From positions 1 through 49,813 of the forward strand of contig JBAXWB010000034.1 of assembly GCA_037128595.1 (NCBI GenBank): a DNA stretch of 49,813 nt, given 5' to 3'. The notes beneath the pieces are model-generated. The model did not search any database. It was not told the origin of the DNA and saw only the letters and a list, made by a program, of their open reading frames with translations. Within the stretch, counting starts at the first letter, position 1, and each line of letters begins with the position of its first letter. Source of the stretch: a bacterium (GTDB lineage: Bacteria > Verrucomicrobiota > Kiritimatiellia > CAIKKV01 > CAITUY01). Positions 40,062 to 47,522 of the stretch are shown in pieces. A program made the position numbers and the translations under genes.

Positions 40062-40799
40062 ATGACACGGGCATTGGATGCAAAACACTATCTGCTGGGT
40101 TTGTCTCTGAGAAAGGACAAGGTACCGTCCTTTACCGACTACCCTTACTGCCTTCCCGTAATCCGCAACTTGACCAACCTCGAGTTCCATCCCAGCGTGA
40201 CCTTCATCGTCGGGGAGAACGGCACAGGGAAGTCGACCCTGCTGGAGGCCATCGCGGTGGCTTCGGGCTTCAACCCGGAAGGCGGGAGCAGGAATTTCAA
40301 CTTCTCGACCAGGGCTTCGCATTCCCCGTTGCACGAGGTGTTGAACCTGAGCAGGGGGATCAAGCGACCGAGGGATGGCTTCTTTCTCCGGGCGGAGAGC
40401 TTCTTCAATGTGGCCACCGAAATTGAGCGGCTGGGCGTATCAGACTCCTATGGCGGACGGTCGCTTCATGAACTCTCCCATGGCGAATCATTCCTGACTT
40501 TGGTTATGGAGCGTTTCCGAGGGAATGGGCTATATCTTCTGGATGAGCCGGAGGCCGCCCTCTCTCCCAGCAGGCAACTTGCTCTGCTCAGCCGATTGCA
40601 TCAACTGGTCAAATTGAACTCCCAGTTCATCATCGCCACCCATTCGCCCATCCTGATGGCCTACCCGGATGCGGTGATATATTCCCTGACGGAGCAGGCG
40701 ATCACCCAGGTGCGTTACACGGACACCGAGCACTTTGCCGTGACCCGTGAGTTCCTGAACAGGCATGAAGCCATGCTGAAGGACCTTCTCGAAGAATGA
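40062..40799 (+). CDS. AAA/ABC-type ATPase, COG3910 family, copy 1
   Basis: 245-residue stand-alone ATPase. Walker A is GENGTGKST at 51-59, an ABC-like signature is LSHGES at about 148-153, Walker B is LYLLDEPEAAL at about 169-179, and the switch histidine is in IIATHSPIL. The family (COG3910, predicted ATPase) resembles the head of SMC/Rad50-like and OLD-type ATPases without a coiled coil. Function is not settled. GAGG is 7 bases before the ATG. A second copy, identical in most of the N- and C-terminal thirds, is at 44632-45393. Confidence 0.92.
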   Translation: MTRALDAKHYLLGLSLRKDKVPSFTDYPYCLPVIRNLTNLEFHPSVTFIVGENGTGKSTLLEAIAVASGFNPEGGSRNFNFSTRASHSPLHEVLNLSRGIKRPRDGFFLRAESFFNVATEIERLGVSDSYGGRSLHELSHGESFLTLVMERFRGNGLYLLDEPEAALSPSRQLALLSRLHQLVKLNSQFIIATHSPILMAYPDAVIYSLTEQAITQVRYTDTEHFAVTREFLNRHEAMLKDLLEE

Positions 40800-40811
40800 G
40801 TTTGTCTAGAG

Positions 40812-41159
40812 ATGAAACGTTTAATCCAATTTCTGATAATGACTGTTGTTGCCATGCTGGCCATCGGGTGGCTTTTTGCCGTGATCGTATTTGCTCCAGA
40901 ACCATGGCAAACCAGACCGTGGACCCTATGGGAGGAATGTGCACGAGTGCTCATCACGATACTCGGCTGGCCTCTGTGGGCTGGAATGGTATTGCTTTTC
41001 CGTCTTGGCATGAGAATTCCCGAATGGGTTGCCGTCCCGCTCTTTATCACCCTCTACATTCTGAGCGGGGTATTCTGGGCGACAACAATTCAGGCGGTCA
41101 TCAGCCGACTAAAGACAAAAAATGACTGGGTGTGGCGACCATGGAAAAGGCACCCGTGA
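40812..41159 (+). CDS. Membrane protein with three helices
   Basis: 115 residues with helices at about 5-28 (LIQFLIMTVVAMLAIGWLFAVIVF), 45-62 (VLITILGWPLWAGMVLLF) and 73-95 (VAVPLFITLYILSGVFWATTI). The C-terminus is short, basic and Trp-rich (NDWVWRPWKRHP). It starts 12 bases after ATPase copy 1 and may be its cotranscribed partner, but no partner accompanies copy 2. Family not recognised. Confidence 0.6.
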   Translation: MKRLIQFLIMTVVAMLAIGWLFAVIVFAPEPWQTRPWTLWEECARVLITILGWPLWAGMVLLFRLGMRIPEWVAVPLFITLYILSGVFWATTIQAVISRLKTKNDWVWRPWKRHP

Positions 41160-41276
41160 ACTGCACCGGTGAAGGGGCACCGGTCAGGTGGAGATTTTTC
41201 TGGCTGGTTGCCGCGTTGGAATCCGAATGTTCCCGTACGGAATTTCTCTTAAGCGGACGGTTGCCTCCCTCCCTTT

Positions 41277-41423
41277 TTACTTTTTCAACATTGTCAGTTT
41301 CCTGAAGAAGTCCTCCAACACTTCTGTTGTGATGTAATGTGGATCGATTTTATGGATGCAGGTTGCGGGGAGGTCACTCGTGTTCCCTCCATTCCAACAC
41401 CAATTCCTGCATTTCCTTGACAC
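41277..41423 (-). CDS. Short frame downstream of the XRE-ImmA gene (possible remnant)
   Basis: A 48-codon frame starting at GTG 41423 inside the 3' end of the XRE-ImmA gene and ending at TAA 41277. The second half (ATCIHKIDPHYITTEVLEDFFRKL) looks like protein: amphipathic and not low-complexity. XRE-ImmA genes are often followed by an overlapping partner gene, so this may be the remains of one. No binding site supports the start. The rest of 41160-41276 shows nothing else. Confidence 0.28.
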   Translation of the reverse strand: MSRKCRNWCWNGGNTSDLPATCIHKIDPHYITTEVLEDFFRKLTMLKK

Positions 41424-42522
41424 TTATCGCCAACATCTCGGCGGCCCTGCTGACACTGATCTCGTCTTTTTCAAGTGCCTTGCGAACTAGCCGGTCAAAC
41501 CTATCCTCGTAGAAGTCATATTCGGTCAGGCGGTCGGGCTCCTGGCTTGGTTGGGTGGCAGCCATCGTGGTCGCCTGTGAATCCGGCTCATGCTTGTAGC
41601 TCAATTCCTTGCCGAACCTGCTCTTGTAGGCCGATGAGAACTGCCAGAAGATCTTTTTCCTGTCAGCCTGCTTGAGTTCACAAAGGCGGAAAAGGACGGT
41701 CATCCAGCTGACACGGAATGCCCTCTTGGTCTTCAGCACCCGATCAACCCAGTGAAGGCCACGGTTGCGAGACCATTCGTCCTGGAACTGTTTGCTCGGC
41801 ATGAGAAAGTATGATGCGAAAATGTCAGCCTCATGCTCCTCGTTGCTGTCCTCCGTTTCGACAGTAGGGTCGAAGGAGTTGCGATGAAGGATCAAGTGGC
41901 CAAGCTCATGGGCTGCCGTGAAGATCCGCCGTTCGACCGGAATGGTGGAAAGGGTATTGACCACGACGGCAGGTCCGCCATCGGCCTTGCCGACGGAGAA
42001 ACCGGAGAATCCTTTGATGTTGGACTGAAGAACACGAACTTTGACCCCCCCGGCTTCAAGAATGTCGCATATATCAGGAAGACAGTCCGAGCATTCGACA
42101 TGAAAATCCTCACGACGGACTTCTTCTGCCAAGGTTGCTATATCTGAGTTAGCCCTGCTCTTCGACGTTAGGACGGAAGAAATTCGGTCATCCAGCATGT
42201 TTTCAAGTTCCTTGAAGTCCGTCAGCCAGTTTAGGGTATCCGTAACCAGTTGAGTCCTTTCTGCCCGCTCCTGGGCAGACAGTCCTTTGTGGGCTCGGAA
42301 GCGAAGCGTGGTCGGTTGGGGTACGGGCGTAGCCAATGCGAGGATATCTACCCCCAAGGCCCCTGCAATGGCATCCAGAGTGCCTGAGCGAGGTACCGAA
42401 GAACCCGTTTCAATGTTCCTGTAGGCCACCCTGCTGATGCCGGCGGCGGCCGCGATCTCATCCTGAGTCTTTCCCTTAATACTGCGAAGGCGACGAAGAT
42501 TGATGGATATGACGCTGTTCAT
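41374..42522 (-). CDS. XRE-family regulator fused to ImmA/IrrE metallopeptidase
   Basis: 382 residues. Residues ~3-60 are an XRE helix-turn-helix (LRRLRSIKGKTQDEIAAAAGISRVAYRNIETG). Residues ~150-270 are an ImmA/IrrE (DUF955) zinc protease domain with HELGH at 205-209 and the third-ligand region EHEADIFASYFLMP. The C-terminal ~90 residues are helical. In phage and ICE systems, ImmA cleaves a repressor in response to damage; IrrE cuts DdrO in Deinococcus; related genes occur in toxin-antitoxin and defence loci. The start at 42522 has AGGGA 7 bases upstream; a longer frame runs through the operator and is rejected. Confidence 0.92.
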   Translation of the reverse strand: MNSVISINLRRLRSIKGKTQDEIAAAAGISRVAYRNIETGSSVPRSGTLDAIAGALGVDILALATPVPQPTTLRFRAHKGLSAQERAERTQLVTDTLNWLTDFKELENMLDDRISSVLTSKSRANSDIATLAEEVRREDFHVECSDCLPDICDILEAGGVKVRVLQSNIKGFSGFSVGKADGGPAVVVNTLSTIPVERRIFTAAHELGHLILHRNSFDPTVETEDSNEEHEADIFASYFLMPSKQFQDEWSRNRGLHWVDRVLKTKRAFRVSWMTVLFRLCELKQADRKKIFWQFSSAYKSRFGKELSYKHEPDSQATTMAATQPSQEPDRLTEYDFYEDRFDRLVRKALEKDEISVSRAAEMLAISVKEMQELVLEWREHE

Positions 42523-42553
42523 TTGATTTCCCTGGTTGCTATTCACTGAAACC

Positions 42554-42603
42554 AGTATGTCACAACTTGTCATTTTGTCAATATAAAGAGATAATGACAA
42601 GTT
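42554..42603 (-). promoter_or_regulatory. Promoter and palindromic operator of the XRE-ImmA gene
   Basis: AACTTGTCATT (42564-42574) and AATGACAAGTT (42593-42603) form a perfect 11-bp inverted repeat with an 18-base spacer. On the minus strand TTGACA (42581-42576) and CATACT (42559-42554) are 16 bases apart, a plausible promoter with one palindrome arm between the boxes. TTGTCA-like half-sites occur several times. Binding by the XRE domain would give autorepression. Confidence 0.6.
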
Positions 42604-42661
42604 ATCGATATCCCGCATATTGTATTCGAATAACATAGAGCTCATCATTGAAGGCCCCTTG

Positions 42662-42694
42662 CCTTGACAAACCCTTCCAGAGGAGGAGAATCCT
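42662..42694 (+). promoter_or_regulatory. 33-bp conserved upstream element, copy 2
   Basis: CCTTGACAA, CCCTTCCAGAGG, then AGGAGAATCC; it differs from copy 1 at a few positions, mostly in the core. It lies 27 bases before the TPR gene start, with AGGAGG (a separate ribosome-binding site) between. Confidence 0.7.
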
Positions 42695-42721
42695 ACTCGT
42701 CAAGCACAGGAGGTTTTCACC

Positions 42722-43846
42722 ATGTTCAAAAACTTTATTCTCATGTGTTGCCTATTGTCTGGGATGACTGCGGGTGCCATCGCCGCTGGAGAGTCTCAGA
42801 CCAACGCATCACCGGAGGCTGTCATTGCCACGGCGACCGAGGCAATTGGACGTGATCCCGGCAACGCACGGAACTATTACACCCGGGGGAAGGCCTACAG
42901 GAGACTGGGTAGGCTGGGTTTGGCGTTGGCCGACATCAACAAGGCCATCGGGATTGACCCGAAGCAGTCAGAGTGGTACGCGGATAGAAGCGGCCTGTAC
43001 CTAGGGTTGAGTGCTGAAGACATGTATCTTGGAAGCACGAACAGCCATTTTCACCAGGACAAGAGCGATCTGGCGTTGGCCGACATCAACAAGGCCATTG
43101 AACTTGATTCGCGGAATCCCCGCGTGTATGTGCAGAGGGGCCTCATTCAAGCTACGTATGGTAAATTTGAACAGGGACAGGCTGACTACCAGAAGGCCAT
43201 TGAATTGGCTCCCACAAATTCACGTTCCTATCGAGACAGGTCACAATTCTACGGTCTCTGGAGTGCTCAGGCCATGATGTCAGGCGACTGTGATCGAGCA
43301 CAAGTTACTGACAAGTTGGCCGAAGCCGACATGAACAGGGCTGTAGAACTTGCCCCAGGCGATATTGACACCCTGCTTTTCCGTGCCGAGTTCTATTCCT
43401 CAAGGAACTGGGAGCGGGCACTGGCCGATTACAGGAAGGTCATCGCTCTTGATCCATCATCGGCATTTCCCCACCGCAGACTGGCTACCATGTATTCAGT
43501 ACGGGGCGAGAACTCACTTGCCCTTGCCGAGTTCAACAAGGCAGTCGAGGTCGAGCCAGGGAAGTCGATGTCCTACTGCGAGCGAGGCGGTTACTACTCC
43601 CGCCAAGGCAAACATGAGTTGGCCCTTGCCGACCTGAACAAGGCGATAGAAATCGACCCCAAGAGCGGGATGGCCTACGCAGAACGGGCCAAGCTCAAGG
43701 CTATGCAAGGCCAATATGACAGTGCTCTGGGGGATTGGACAACTGCTGCAACCCTTGTCCCAGATAGCAAGTACTATCAGCGGGAGAGGGATAAATGTGA
43801 GTTAAGGGCAAAAGGAAAGCAGTCGTTGACCAAGGGGAAACCATGA
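42722..43846 (+). CDS. Secreted TPR-repeat protein
   Basis: 374 residues with a signal peptide (ILMCCLLSGMTAGAIAAGE) and then about seven tetratricopeptide repeats with the recurring words ALADINKAIGIDP, ALADINKAIELDS, QADYQKAIELAP, ALADYRKVIALDP, ALAEFNKAVEVEP and ALADLNKAIEIDP. It would act as a periplasmic protein-binding scaffold. AGGAGG lies 8 bases before the ATG. Two DNA stretches of about 26 bases, in the first two repeats, are the same, so repeat gain is fairly recent. It is followed after 3 bases by the signal peptidase gene. Confidence 0.9.
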   Translation: MFKNFILMCCLLSGMTAGAIAAGESQTNASPEAVIATATEAIGRDPGNARNYYTRGKAYRRLGRLGLALADINKAIGIDPKQSEWYADRSGLYLGLSAEDMYLGSTNSHFHQDKSDLALADINKAIELDSRNPRVYVQRGLIQATYGKFEQGQADYQKAIELAPTNSRSYRDRSQFYGLWSAQAMMSGDCDRAQVTDKLAEADMNRAVELAPGDIDTLLFRAEFYSSRNWERALADYRKVIALDPSSAFPHRRLATMYSVRGENSLALAEFNKAVEVEPGKSMSYCERGGYYSRQGKHELALADLNKAIEIDPKSGMAYAERAKLKAMQGQYDSALGDWTTAATLVPDSKYYQRERDKCELRAKGKQSLTKGKP

Positions 43847-43849
43847 CCT

Positions 43850-44572
43850 GTGCCGAGCCCTCAAACGCAAACTGATACGATCATGACACGCGAAACCCCA
43901 CCCCCTATGCCGGTTGATGACACCCCCCTGACAAGAACGCCTAACCTACTCACCACTGTGGTGGTCGCAGCAATCGCGTTGTTGGTCTACCTGTCAGCGG
44001 CTATGTTCATCAAGCCATTCAAGAGCCCCGCCTGGAGCATGAGTCCGACAATACGGCCCCATGACCGCTTCTACATCGAGAAACTGACCTATATGTTTCA
44101 TGATCCGCAACGGGGTGACATTATCGTGTTCAGGACAGATGGTATTCCAACCCCTGGAGTAATAAAGTCCACCTACTATTTCAAGCGGGTTGCCGGGATA
44201 CCGGGTGACAGGATCGGGATCGTTCCGCCCAATCTCATCGTCAATGGCCAACCACTCAAGGAGCCTGCCATATTTGCCACAATCTCTTCATGCCGGGGCG
44301 GGTATGGAGGGTTTTCCCCTGCGGATCCCGTCACCCCGGGGGCTCTCCTGACTTCGCCGACCAATGAGGTTTTCCTTGGCGAAGGGGAGTTCTATGTCCT
44401 GGGTGACAACACGAGAAACAGCTGGGATAGCCGATACTGGGGGCCTGTACCCCGAAAGAACATCGTCGGTCGTGTAATCGCTATTTATTGGCCGCTTAAC
44501 AGGCTCCAAACCGTGACCAGTAATGGCCCCACTCTACCATCTATCCTGCCTGGAGAATCCATGACGAATTAA
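43850..44572 (+). CDS. lepB: Signal peptidase I
   Basis: A type I signal peptidase of about 240 residues with one membrane helix (residues ~34-54). In numbering from the GTG at 43850, the catalytic serine is Ser63 in AWSMSPT and the general-base lysine is Lys112 in YFKRVAGIPGD; box E is GDNTRNSWDSRYWGPV. It cleaves signal peptides on the outer face of the inner membrane. A start at the GTG (4 bases after the TPR stop, GGGG 12 bases upstream) is favoured; an ATG at 43883 is possible. As a second or specialised LepB it may process exported proteins encoded by this region; the housekeeping copy would lie elsewhere. Confidence 0.9.
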   Translation: MPSPQTQTDTIMTRETPPPMPVDDTPLTRTPNLLTTVVVAAIALLVYLSAAMFIKPFKSPAWSMSPTIRPHDRFYIEKLTYMFHDPQRGDIIVFRTDGIPTPGVIKSTYYFKRVAGIPGDRIGIVPPNLIVNGQPLKEPAIFATISSCRGGYGGFSPADPVTPGALLTSPTNEVFLGEGEFYVLGDNTRNSWDSRYWGPVPRKNIVGRVIAIYWPLNRLQTVTSNGPTLPSILPGESMTN

Positions 44573-44631
44573 GTAGATGACCGTGACTAGATACATCTTA
44601 TCGAAGATACGACTGAGTTGAGGACGACGAA

Positions 44632-45393
44632 ATGACACGGGCACTGGATGCAAAACACTATCTGCTGGGTTTGTCTCTGAGAAAGGACAAGGTACCGTCC
44701 TTTACCGACTACCCTTACTGTCTCCCCGTGATCCGCAACTTGACCACCATCGAGTTCCACCCCAGCGTAACCTTCATCGTCGGAGAGAACGGCACAGGGA
44801 AGTCGACCTTGCTGGAGGCCATCGCGGTGGCTTCGGGCTTCAACCCTGAAGGCGGGAGCAGGAATTTCAACTTCTCGACCAGAGCCTCGCATTCCCCGCT
44901 GCACGAGGTGTTGAACCTGAGCAGGGGGATCAAGCGACCGAGGGACGGCTTCTTCCTCCGCGCGGAGAGCTTCTTCAATGTGGCCACGGAAATTGAGCGG
45001 CTCGATGCTGAGCCATTCGGAGGACCGCCAATCATTGCTTCTTACGGGGGTGTCTCACTGCACGAGCAGTCCCATGGGGAATCCTTCTTCACGTTGATCA
45101 CCAAAAGATTCGGTGGGAATGGACTCTATCTTCTGGATGAGCCGGAGGCCGCCCTCTCTCCCAGCAGGCAACTTGCTCTGCTCAGCCGATTGCATCAACT
45201 GGTCAAATTGAACTCCCAGTTCATCATCGCCACCCATTCGCCCATCCTGATGGCCTACCCGGATGCGGTGATATATTCCCTGACGGAGCAGGCGATCACC
45301 AAGGTGCGGTATACGGACACCGAGCACTATGCCGTTACCCGTGAATTCCTGAACAGGCACGAAACCATACTCAAGGAACTTCTCGGGGAATAG
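44632..45393 (+). CDS. AAA/ABC-type ATPase, COG3910 family, copy 2
   Basis: 253 residues. Identical to copy 1 over residues 1-124 except at positions 39 and 40 (TI for NL), then different and 8 residues longer in the segment before the signature (DAEPFGGPPIIASYGGVSLHEQSHGES), then again identical until the last ~25 residues. Walker A, signature-like SHGES, Walker B and the histidine switch are intact. Similarity of the upstream DNA starts at ACTGAGTTGAGG. It is followed after 7 bases by the EEP-fusion gene. Confidence 0.92.
   Translation: MTRALDAKHYLLGLSLRKDKVPSFTDYPYCLPVIRNLTTIEFHPSVTFIVGENGTGKSTLLEAIAVASGFNPEGGSRNFNFSTRASHSPLHEVLNLSRGIKRPRDGFFLRAESFFNVATEIERLDAEPFGGPPIIASYGGVSLHEQSHGESFFTLITKRFGGNGLYLLDEPEAALSPSRQLALLSRLHQLVKLNSQFIIATHSPILMAYPDAVIYSLTEQAITKVRYTDTEHYAVTREFLNRHETILKELLGE
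45127..45300 (+). repeat. 174-bp block identical to 40533-40706 in the ATPase copies
   Basis: This block in ATPase copy 2 matches 40533-40706 in copy 1 base for base, while the ~110 bases just upstream are clearly diverged and the sequence downstream again shows scattered changes. The two ATPase genes are direct repeats 4.57 kb apart. A perfectly conserved patch bounded by diverged sequence is the sign of gene conversion. Confidence 0.85.
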
Positions 45394-45400
45394 ACGAGAT

Positions 45401-47389
45401 ATGCGTGATTTCTTCAAATTGAGGATCAGGCCTTGGGGGTTCCTGACGGCGGCAGGCTTCCTTGGCCTTCTGGGATCGCTTGCAGGTTTCCTTGGCCGGC
45501 ACGCCTGGTGGTTGGACATCGGCGCTCATTTCCGTGTCCAATACACCATGCTGTTTGCCGTGCTCGCTGCCTGTTACCTGGCGGGCAAGAAACGGAGATG
45601 GGCACTTGCCTACCTTTTGCTGGCGGCCATCAACTTTATCCCCGTGGCGGCCTATCGTTTCCCGACAAGGGAGTACGATAGGGTCAAAGGGCCATCCATG
45701 AAGGTAGCCCTGATGAACGTCAACACCCAGATGGGCAAGCCTGACGAGGTGGCCAGGTTCCTGCAACAGGAGAACCCTGATGTGGTCATTCTGGAGGAGA
45801 TCAACGACGACTGGATGAGACGCCTCGCCCCTTCCTTGAACAGTTATCCTGGCCGGATCGTCCAGACCAGGGATGACAATTTCGGCATCGGTGTGTTCGC
45901 CCGGACTGGGATCCTCTCGACTCAGGTGGTCTATTTCGGCACGGCGGATCTCCCATCGATCGTTACCACGATGGACCTTGGAGGACAACCATTCACCCTC
46001 GTCGCAACCCATCCCCTGCCTCCCGGAGGGGCTGAATACTCACGGTTGAGGAATGAGCAGCTTGACTGCGTGGCTGGCTATGTCAAAACGAACAACGGCC
46101 CCCTGATCCTCCTTGGTGATCTCAACATCACCCCCTGGTCACCCATCTATGGGGATTTTATCAGGAGGAGTGGACTGGAGAACAGTTCCCGGGGAAAGGC
46201 CATTCACCCGTCCTGGCCGTCATTCTCGCCCCTGTTCCTCATCCCCATCGACCACTGCCTGCACAACACGGGCATTGCCATCAAGTCGGAGCGGGTCGGC
46301 AGGTCCGTCGGTTCCGACCATTTACCGGTGATTGTGGAGTTCGGCCTGAAGGAGAGGAGTGACTTGTTGCCGTGGCACACTCGAATCTATTCAGATGGCC
46401 ATGCCCTCGCCAGAGCCATTTATGATCAGGCGTCTGCCCTGGCGAAGGATCGGTCGTTGGAGTCCGGTTTCGCTCCCCTGTTGACTAACACGAAAGTGAT
46501 TTATGTCGACCTGGATGGGACGGAAATTACCGTCCGGGACATGGCGTTCACAATCCTCAATGAAGCACATGAGGTGGGTCTGCCGGAGGGGGCAACGCGA
46601 TCAAAACTGATCTGTTGCTGCACGGATCGTGGCGAGATCCTTTACAGGGCTCACATCCCCGTGATCTCTGACGAAGAATTCAGGGAGACGATATCCTCCC
46701 TGAAGAAAACCACTCCCGATACTCTGTTGGATCGTTTTGGCCACCCCGACGGCACTGTTGACCATGTGCGGTTGTGGCAAGCCCTCGGGATGAAGGGAGA
46801 CAGCAGGCTGTTTGAGAAACCACCAAAAGCCGAAGTGCTTACCCTCACTCCACGAATTTCGATCCTCTCCTTGATTGACATATGGCCATCCAATTGCCAG
46901 TTCCTGATCTTCAAGTGTAGCACAAAGGGAAATTGGAAATTTGCCGGGAGTGTGGATGTGAAGGATGCCCATTATGAGGTGCCGGAGTGTGAGTACATTT
47001 CGATCTCGAATCGCGAATGGGTGACTATTACGCATGTCACGGAGTATGGCACAGGCGTCTTCATGAGAGGGCAGGACTGGCATCCATTGGACGATGTCAG
47101 CAAGATTGACCTGTCATATATGTCTTTTGCCAGGTTCTACTCTGAAGGTGACCATTTCACTGCCCCAGGGATGCTCGACGAGTATGAGGTATCACAGATT
47201 GAAGGGGACATCTCGCAGGGATTGGCGGAAGTGACGGTATTGCATACGATCACCAAGAAATCGGTCGACGACAAGAATAATGAGGCGGTAATCAGTCAGA
47301 GAAAAGTTCACACGAGATTTGTATGGTCTCCCAAGGGAATACGGTTTGTGCTGTCAGGGACACTCCCGGATCCAGCCATCATGCCTTAG
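45401..47389 (+). CDS. Endonuclease/exonuclease/phosphatase-domain membrane protein with novel C-terminal half
   Basis: 662 residues. Three hydrophobic helices (about 12-32, 47-62, 67-85) precede an extracytoplasmic EEP domain at ~100-316 with all key residues: Asn106/Asn108 in MNVNTQ, Glu132 in LEEIN, His204 in ATHPLP, Asp240 and Asn242 in GDLNITPWSP, and Asp306-His307 in GSDHLPV. The first part resembles YafD-like EEP proteins of about 320 residues. The last ~340 residues have no recognised domain; they contain alternating strands and several Cys (ICCCTDR). Substrates of such EEP proteins may be nucleic acids or lipid phosphates. It starts 7 bases after ATPase copy 2. Confidence 0.82.
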   Translation: MRDFFKLRIRPWGFLTAAGFLGLLGSLAGFLGRHAWWLDIGAHFRVQYTMLFAVLAACYLAGKKRRWALAYLLLAAINFIPVAAYRFPTREYDRVKGPSMKVALMNVNTQMGKPDEVARFLQQENPDVVILEEINDDWMRRLAPSLNSYPGRIVQTRDDNFGIGVFARTGILSTQVVYFGTADLPSIVTTMDLGGQPFTLVATHPLPPGGAEYSRLRNEQLDCVAGYVKTNNGPLILLGDLNITPWSPIYGDFIRRSGLENSSRGKAIHPSWPSFSPLFLIPIDHCLHNTGIAIKSERVGRSVGSDHLPVIVEFGLKERSDLLPWHTRIYSDGHALARAIYDQASALAKDRSLESGFAPLLTNTKVIYVDLDGTEITVRDMAFTILNEAHEVGLPEGATRSKLICCCTDRGEILYRAHIPVISDEEFRETISSLKKTTPDTLLDRFGHPDGTVDHVRLWQALGMKGDSRLFEKPPKAEVLTLTPRISILSLIDIWPSNCQFLIFKCSTKGNWKFAGSVDVKDAHYEVPECEYISISNREWVTITHVTEYGTGVFMRGQDWHPLDDVSKIDLSYMSFARFYSEGDHFTAPGMLDEYEVSQIEGDISQGLAEVTVLHTITKKSVDDKNNEAVISQRKVHTRFVWSPKGIRFVLSGTLPDPAIMP

Positions 47390-47427
47390 CAATCTTGTCC
47401 TGACTCCAATCCGATTGGGACCCTCCT

Positions 47428-47460
47428 CCTTGACAATCCCTCCCGGAGGAGGAGAATCCG
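47428..47460 (+). promoter_or_regulatory. 33-bp conserved upstream element, copy 3
   Basis: CCTTGACAATCCC, TCCCGGAGGA, GGAGAATCCG: identical over the 33 bases to copy 4. The core contains the palindrome CCTCC-C-GGAGG. CCGATTGG lies 11 bases before TTGACA, as in copy 4 (13 bases). It precedes a 12-residue leader frame and the LRR gene. Confidence 0.75.
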
Positions 47461-47483
47461 GGGATGCCGATAAAGGAGATATC

Positions 47484-47522
47484 ATGACCAGACACATCAA
47501 TCTGATAGAAGGAATCGCATGA
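47484..47522 (+). CDS. 12-residue leader peptide overlapping the LRR gene
   Basis: ATG at 47484 with AAAGGAG 5 bases before it encodes MTRHINLIEGIA and stops at a TGA overlapping the LRR start as ATGA. The start region (AAAGGAGA...ATGACCAGA) is the same as that of the lipoprotein gene at 48655, whose product begins MTRYL. It may be a relic of a shared module or a translational coupling leader. Confidence 0.45.
   Translation: MTRHINLIEGIA

Noticed and set aside
42722-43846. CRISPR-like direct repeats in the TPR gene
   Set aside because: The repeated ~26-base stretches are in-frame TPR codons at irregular spacing, with no unique spacers.
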